Of a stretch of DNA of 64,000 nucleotides, positions 61,133-64,000 are shown one piece after another (within the stretch, counting starts at the first letter, position 1; each line of letters opens with the position of its first letter). The notes beneath the pieces were generated by a model. That model had not been told where the DNA came from, ran no database searches, and was given only the letters and a program-made list of their open reading frames with translations. The position numbers were made by a program, and so were the translations under genes. Source of the stretch: Emiliania huxleyi CCMP1516 (Eukaryota > Haptophyta > Isochrysidales > Noelaerhabdaceae); the NCBI RefSeq assembly GCF_000372725.1, contig NW_005196756.1, positions 467,783-531,782 of the forward strand, given 5' to 3'.

Positions 61133-62170
61133 GTGCGAAGACAGTGAGCGATGCCATGGCTGGGGTCTCCGGCACGGATGTATAGCACCAGCCACTCCGT
61201 GAACTTTCGCGGGAGCCGTGAGCGGCTGGCTGCTCGGACTGACTGTTCGATCCGCTCGAGAAAAAAAAACAGGACGCAGCGCCTCTGCCCTCGCCACGGA
61301 GCGACCAGTCTCCGCTCGCTCGGCGAGGCGACTCGCGACCACGCCCGGAGCGGCCGCCCTGCCGAGTCAATCGGATTCGGCATCGCTCCGCTGATTGCGA
61401 CGAGTGCGTCTATTGCCTCAGGACTCGCTGGACGCTGCTGCTCCAGGTACTGGGCTGGGTTTTTAGGCATTGTGGGGTTGGCACTCCCATCGACCCTCAT
61501 GACCTCCTGCGGTCTCTGAGATGGACACCAGTGGGTGTGGGGCCACAGCCAGGATACACTCGAAGGCTGGGTAAGCAGTAGAGGTCGATACTCGACGCGT
61601 CCCACATGGTCTGTGTCGCTGTCGGCGCTGTCGACAGGACGTCGAGCGACACCGGTGGCAGTGCCACCCAGGAGTGGTCGGGCGGTCTCCCGTCATGAGA
61701 GAGCCACCATGTGATCCGTATGATGATTCCTGACAACCGCCTCAGTCAACTTTTGTCACAGTTCCCGCTCTGAGAGGAGCTGCGGGTCAGTTCGACAGCT
61801 GGAGCTGTGTCGCCGGCGTGCGGCGGCCTGCCTCCGGAGGTGCCTCTGAGGTGGACATTTTTTGGTCACCGTGAGAGAACGCGTTCGAATTTTCACTCCG
61901 GAACTTCAACTCCGCACGCGCACCGGCCAGGGCTACAATAGTGCCAGTGAATGCGGAGGCGCGAGTCGGAAGGCCGCGACCGTCACATATGGTTTCCCAA
62001 TTTTCCTACAATCGCTGTGAACACCCAGCCACGTATGTCGAGGACACGTGCCGAGCGTCGCTGCGTCTCTCACCTGTTTTATGTCGAGCACTGTGGTGTG
62101 CATTAGTACTACGACATCACCTTTCGCTGTATTCGGAAAGCGCATGTGTGAAGTAAGATCGCAAGTGCTG
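61133..62170. other. Minus-strand gene remnants, otherwise no gene
   Basis: On the minus strand, PAMASLTVFALMEATNTTRV then LEHLNELRKS (about 61170-61075) and PKNPAQYLEQQRPASPEAID then GAMPNPIDSAG (about 61480-61370) look protein-like but are not recognised. The first directly overlaps the broken end of the PPR array. Nothing is seen from 61700 to 62170. Confidence 0.35.
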
Positions 62171-62179
62171 TGGCGCCGT

Positions 62180-63355
62180 TCATGCTGTGACAGAGCCCGA
62201 TTCGTCCCGTTGGGCAATCAGATCGTTCAGAAGCGCATGGTTTTCGGCCTTGTTGTCCGGATCCCATGGGGCCTCATACAGCACGGCACGACTCGCCGTC
62301 CTGATGGCTGCTGTCAGGTCACCCGAGGCTTTCTCGCTGAGCGCAACGTACTTGTGCACCCCCGGGTAGTGCCGGTTCATCGCGATGCCCATTGAACCGG
62401 GGCCACATATCGCGCGCTCATATTCGCCCGTCTCGAAGAAGACGCGGGTCATCCCCATCCAAAGCTTGAGCTGCAGTTTGGGCCCACCATAAGTGTGGTC
62501 GTCTCCCATGTCGCGCACGATCGACATATACAGCTCCATGGCCGCCTCCCAATCGGCCATGTCCTGCTGTGCGGCGGCGAGCTTCAGCTTCGTCTCAAGG
62601 AGCCCCTGTTTTCCGCCTGCAAACACTTTGGGCGATGCACCTCCCTGCTCTAGCATCGTCATGAGTCGGTCAGCCTCGTCATCGTCGCCAGCCGCGAACG
62701 CAGCGTCCGCCTGGGCGAGAATCTGCCTCCGTTCGTCTTGCACATTCTGATTGCTGGAGTTCAGCTCGAGCACCGCCTTGAAGGCCGTAACTGCCGACTC
62801 CGCGTCACCTGCGATGAGCAAGATCTCCGCACGCATGTGGCCGGCGCGCAGATCCGTAGGATCGACGTCGAGGATCTTCTGCACCTCGGCGAGAGCCAAC
62901 TCGCACTGCGCCTGCTTCTCCGCACCGCTGATCTTTTGTGCGCGTGCAGTATGCATCGAAGCACGATCGAGAGAATGTTGATCCACGTCCGGAAGTTGAG
63001 CGCGACAGAACGGACAAGTGGCGTTTGGCGAGAAGTTCTGATAGTTGCGCAGGCACGAGTGACAGAACATGTGGCCGCACCCCTCAAGCGTGACTGGCTG
63101 GTTCAAGCGCTCCAGGCAGATGCCACACGTATCAGTTGTCTGCGGTGGAACCTGCGCGCCTGGTGCCTCCGGTGCCGTGCGATATGCGAGCTCCGCAGCC
63201 AGCGACTGATGAAAGCTTCGGCAGTCCGGCTTGTGCTGCGGCCAGTGTGATCGTTGACACTTGGCGCTGCAGTAGAACACAAGCTTGCAGTTCGAGCAGC
63301 GCTTCGTCGCGTTCGGCTTGTCGCATGCGTCGCACTCGATGTGCTCGCGACTCAT
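62180..63355 (-). CDS. MYND-RING-TPR protein
   Basis: 391 residues from MSREHIECDACDK; an upstream in-frame Met at 63424 is possible but adds only low-complexity sequence. Order: MYND zinc finger (CDACDKPNATKRCSNCKLVF then YCSAKCQRSHWPQHKPDC, about residues 8-46) and C3HC4 RING finger (CGICLERLNQPVTLEGCGHM then FCHSCL...CPFC, about 75-120). A TPR-like helical array to the end includes WEAAMELYMSIVRDMGDDH and KYVALSEKASGDLTAAIRTA. The RING suggests an E3 ubiquitin ligase, with MYND and TPR for protein contacts. All zinc ligands of both fingers are present. It is a single exon. Confidence 0.88.
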   Translation of the reverse strand: MSREHIECDACDKPNATKRCSNCKLVFYCSAKCQRSHWPQHKPDCRSFHQSLAAELAYRTAPEAPGAQVPPQTTDTCGICLERLNQPVTLEGCGHMFCHSCLRNYQNFSPNATCPFCRAQLPDVDQHSLDRASMHTARAQKISGAEKQAQCELALAEVQKILDVDPTDLRAGHMRAEILLIAGDAESAVTAFKAVLELNSSNQNVQDERRQILAQADAAFAAGDDDEADRLMTMLEQGGASPKVFAGGKQGLLETKLKLAAAQQDMADWEAAMELYMSIVRDMGDDHTYGGPKLQLKLWMGMTRVFFETGEYERAICGPGSMGIAMNRHYPGVHKYVALSEKASGDLTAAIRTASRAVLYEAPWDPDNKAENHALLNDLIAQRDESGSVTA

Positions 63356-63402
63356 CGTGGAGAGCGCCAGCGCGGCCAGCGGCGATGCTTCCGATGGAGG
63401 AG

Positions 63403-64000
63403 CTATCGCTCCGCGCGGCGGCAAAGCTCGAGGCGCGAGACTATGCAGGCGCTGCGCTCGAGCAGCCGCGTCATCACTGGAGTTTGTGCTCTTCCGTTCA
63501 CGTGCACGAGCTTCCCTCGGGATGGCGTCGCGTGGACCACTACATCCCCGAGGACGCCGAAGGCATGCCTCGCCCTCATCACCCGCGTGACCTCGTCTAG
63601 GAAAACCACCGAATCATAGCCAGGCGTGCGGATCCGGGGAGGAGGCTCGTGGCGGATTTGGTTCGGTTCAGCCCTTCCTTCGACTCGTGCCGTCGGCTGT
63701 CCCTCCCCCGTCTCTGCTCCTCCCCTGTCTGAGGCTCGCGTGGCTTCCTCCCTCCGTGCTCCCGCCGGCGGCTGGTTCTGCCGTACAAGGCCCCGCAGTT
63801 CTTCCGCAACGATCTCTCGGTGTCCGAGCTGGTCACCTCCGTTGCCCCATGTCAGCCGCAGCCTAATTCTCTTTTTTGCCCCCGGTGGTGGCACGGCAAG
63901 TCCCAGGCATGGCTCCTAGTGTGTCCGCGGCCGTCCTGACCGTGCTCTTCTGGTGGTGCGAGGAGACGGACCACACTGCCGACGGCGTCTGCAACATCCT
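63403..64000. other. Window end, uncertain coding on either strand
   Basis: Minus frame: VVFLDEVTRVMRARHAFGVL then GDVVVHATPSRGKLVHVNG (about 63610-63440). Plus frame: VLPYKAPQFFRNDLSVSELV (from about 63776) to a TGA at 63939. Both read protein-like in part; neither is recognised. Confidence 0.25.

Overview
The window looks like nuclear DNA of a GC-rich unicellular alga, most likely a haptophyte. It has short spliceosomal introns with C-rich acceptor tracts and several GC-AG introns. It also carries eukaryote-only families: rabconnectin/DmX, a MYND-RING-TPR protein, SACEKAG-type PPR repeats, an F-box-RCC1 protein, a ZnT transporter, an Orai-like channel and an NCKX fragment. No operons or Shine-Dalgarno organisation are seen. 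The phylum is an inference from style; dinoflagellate, pelagophyte or other algal origin is not excluded. Exon borders were read by eye. Those given to the base are where frame, splice sites and protein family agree.

Layout. 0-9 kb: an orphan acidic protein, a three-exon zinc transporter (CDF/ZnT), a minus-strand gene with a HicA-like domain, and a large minus-strand membrane protein. 8.75-14.0 kb: an apparently young retroelement on the minus strand, with identical 239-bp terminal direct repeats (TGTGA...TCACA), a Gag-like zinc-knuckle ORF1, and an ORF2 that joins an N-terminal GIY-YIG nuclease to a Penelope-like reverse transcriptase. ORF1 and ORF2 share one reading frame, split by a single UAG followed at once by a strong hairpin. 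14-18.6 kb: gene debris, including an F-box-RCC1 pseudogene, and repeats.

18.6-31.2 kb: a multi-exon secreted ShK-domain protein, a small membrane protein, a secreted Cys-rich protein with three near-identical 151-residue repeats, an acylated-type EF-hand protein, a fatty-acid-hydroxylase-like exon, and a four-TM Orai-like protein that may be spliced to a PH domain. 31-36 kb: an NCKX exon with compensating frameshifts, the intact F-box-RCC1 gene, and a GT29 (sialyltransferase-like) gene. 35-38.5 kb: inverted repeats, a long foldback hairpin and minisatellites.

38.5-45 kb: an unknown protein, a patatin-like phospholipase and a helix-turn-helix protein. 45.7-54.7 kb: one long minus-strand DmX-like/rabconnectin-3 (Rav1) gene, the V-ATPase assembly factor, whose introns hold minisatellites; one intron looks born by tandem duplication of exon sequence. 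54.8-55.8 kb: a TIR- and TSD-bounded PIF/Harbinger relic sitting in the promoter of a decayed gene. 57-64 kb: small unknown genes, a GT23-like glycosyltransferase, a truncated PPR array and a MYND-RING-TPR gene.

The genes are mostly independent housekeeping, secretory and transport functions. Genes with related roles include ion transport and organelle acidification (ZnT, NCKX relic, Orai-like, DmX-like) and Golgi glycosylation (GT29, GT23-like). No tRNA, rRNA or CRISPR was recognised.
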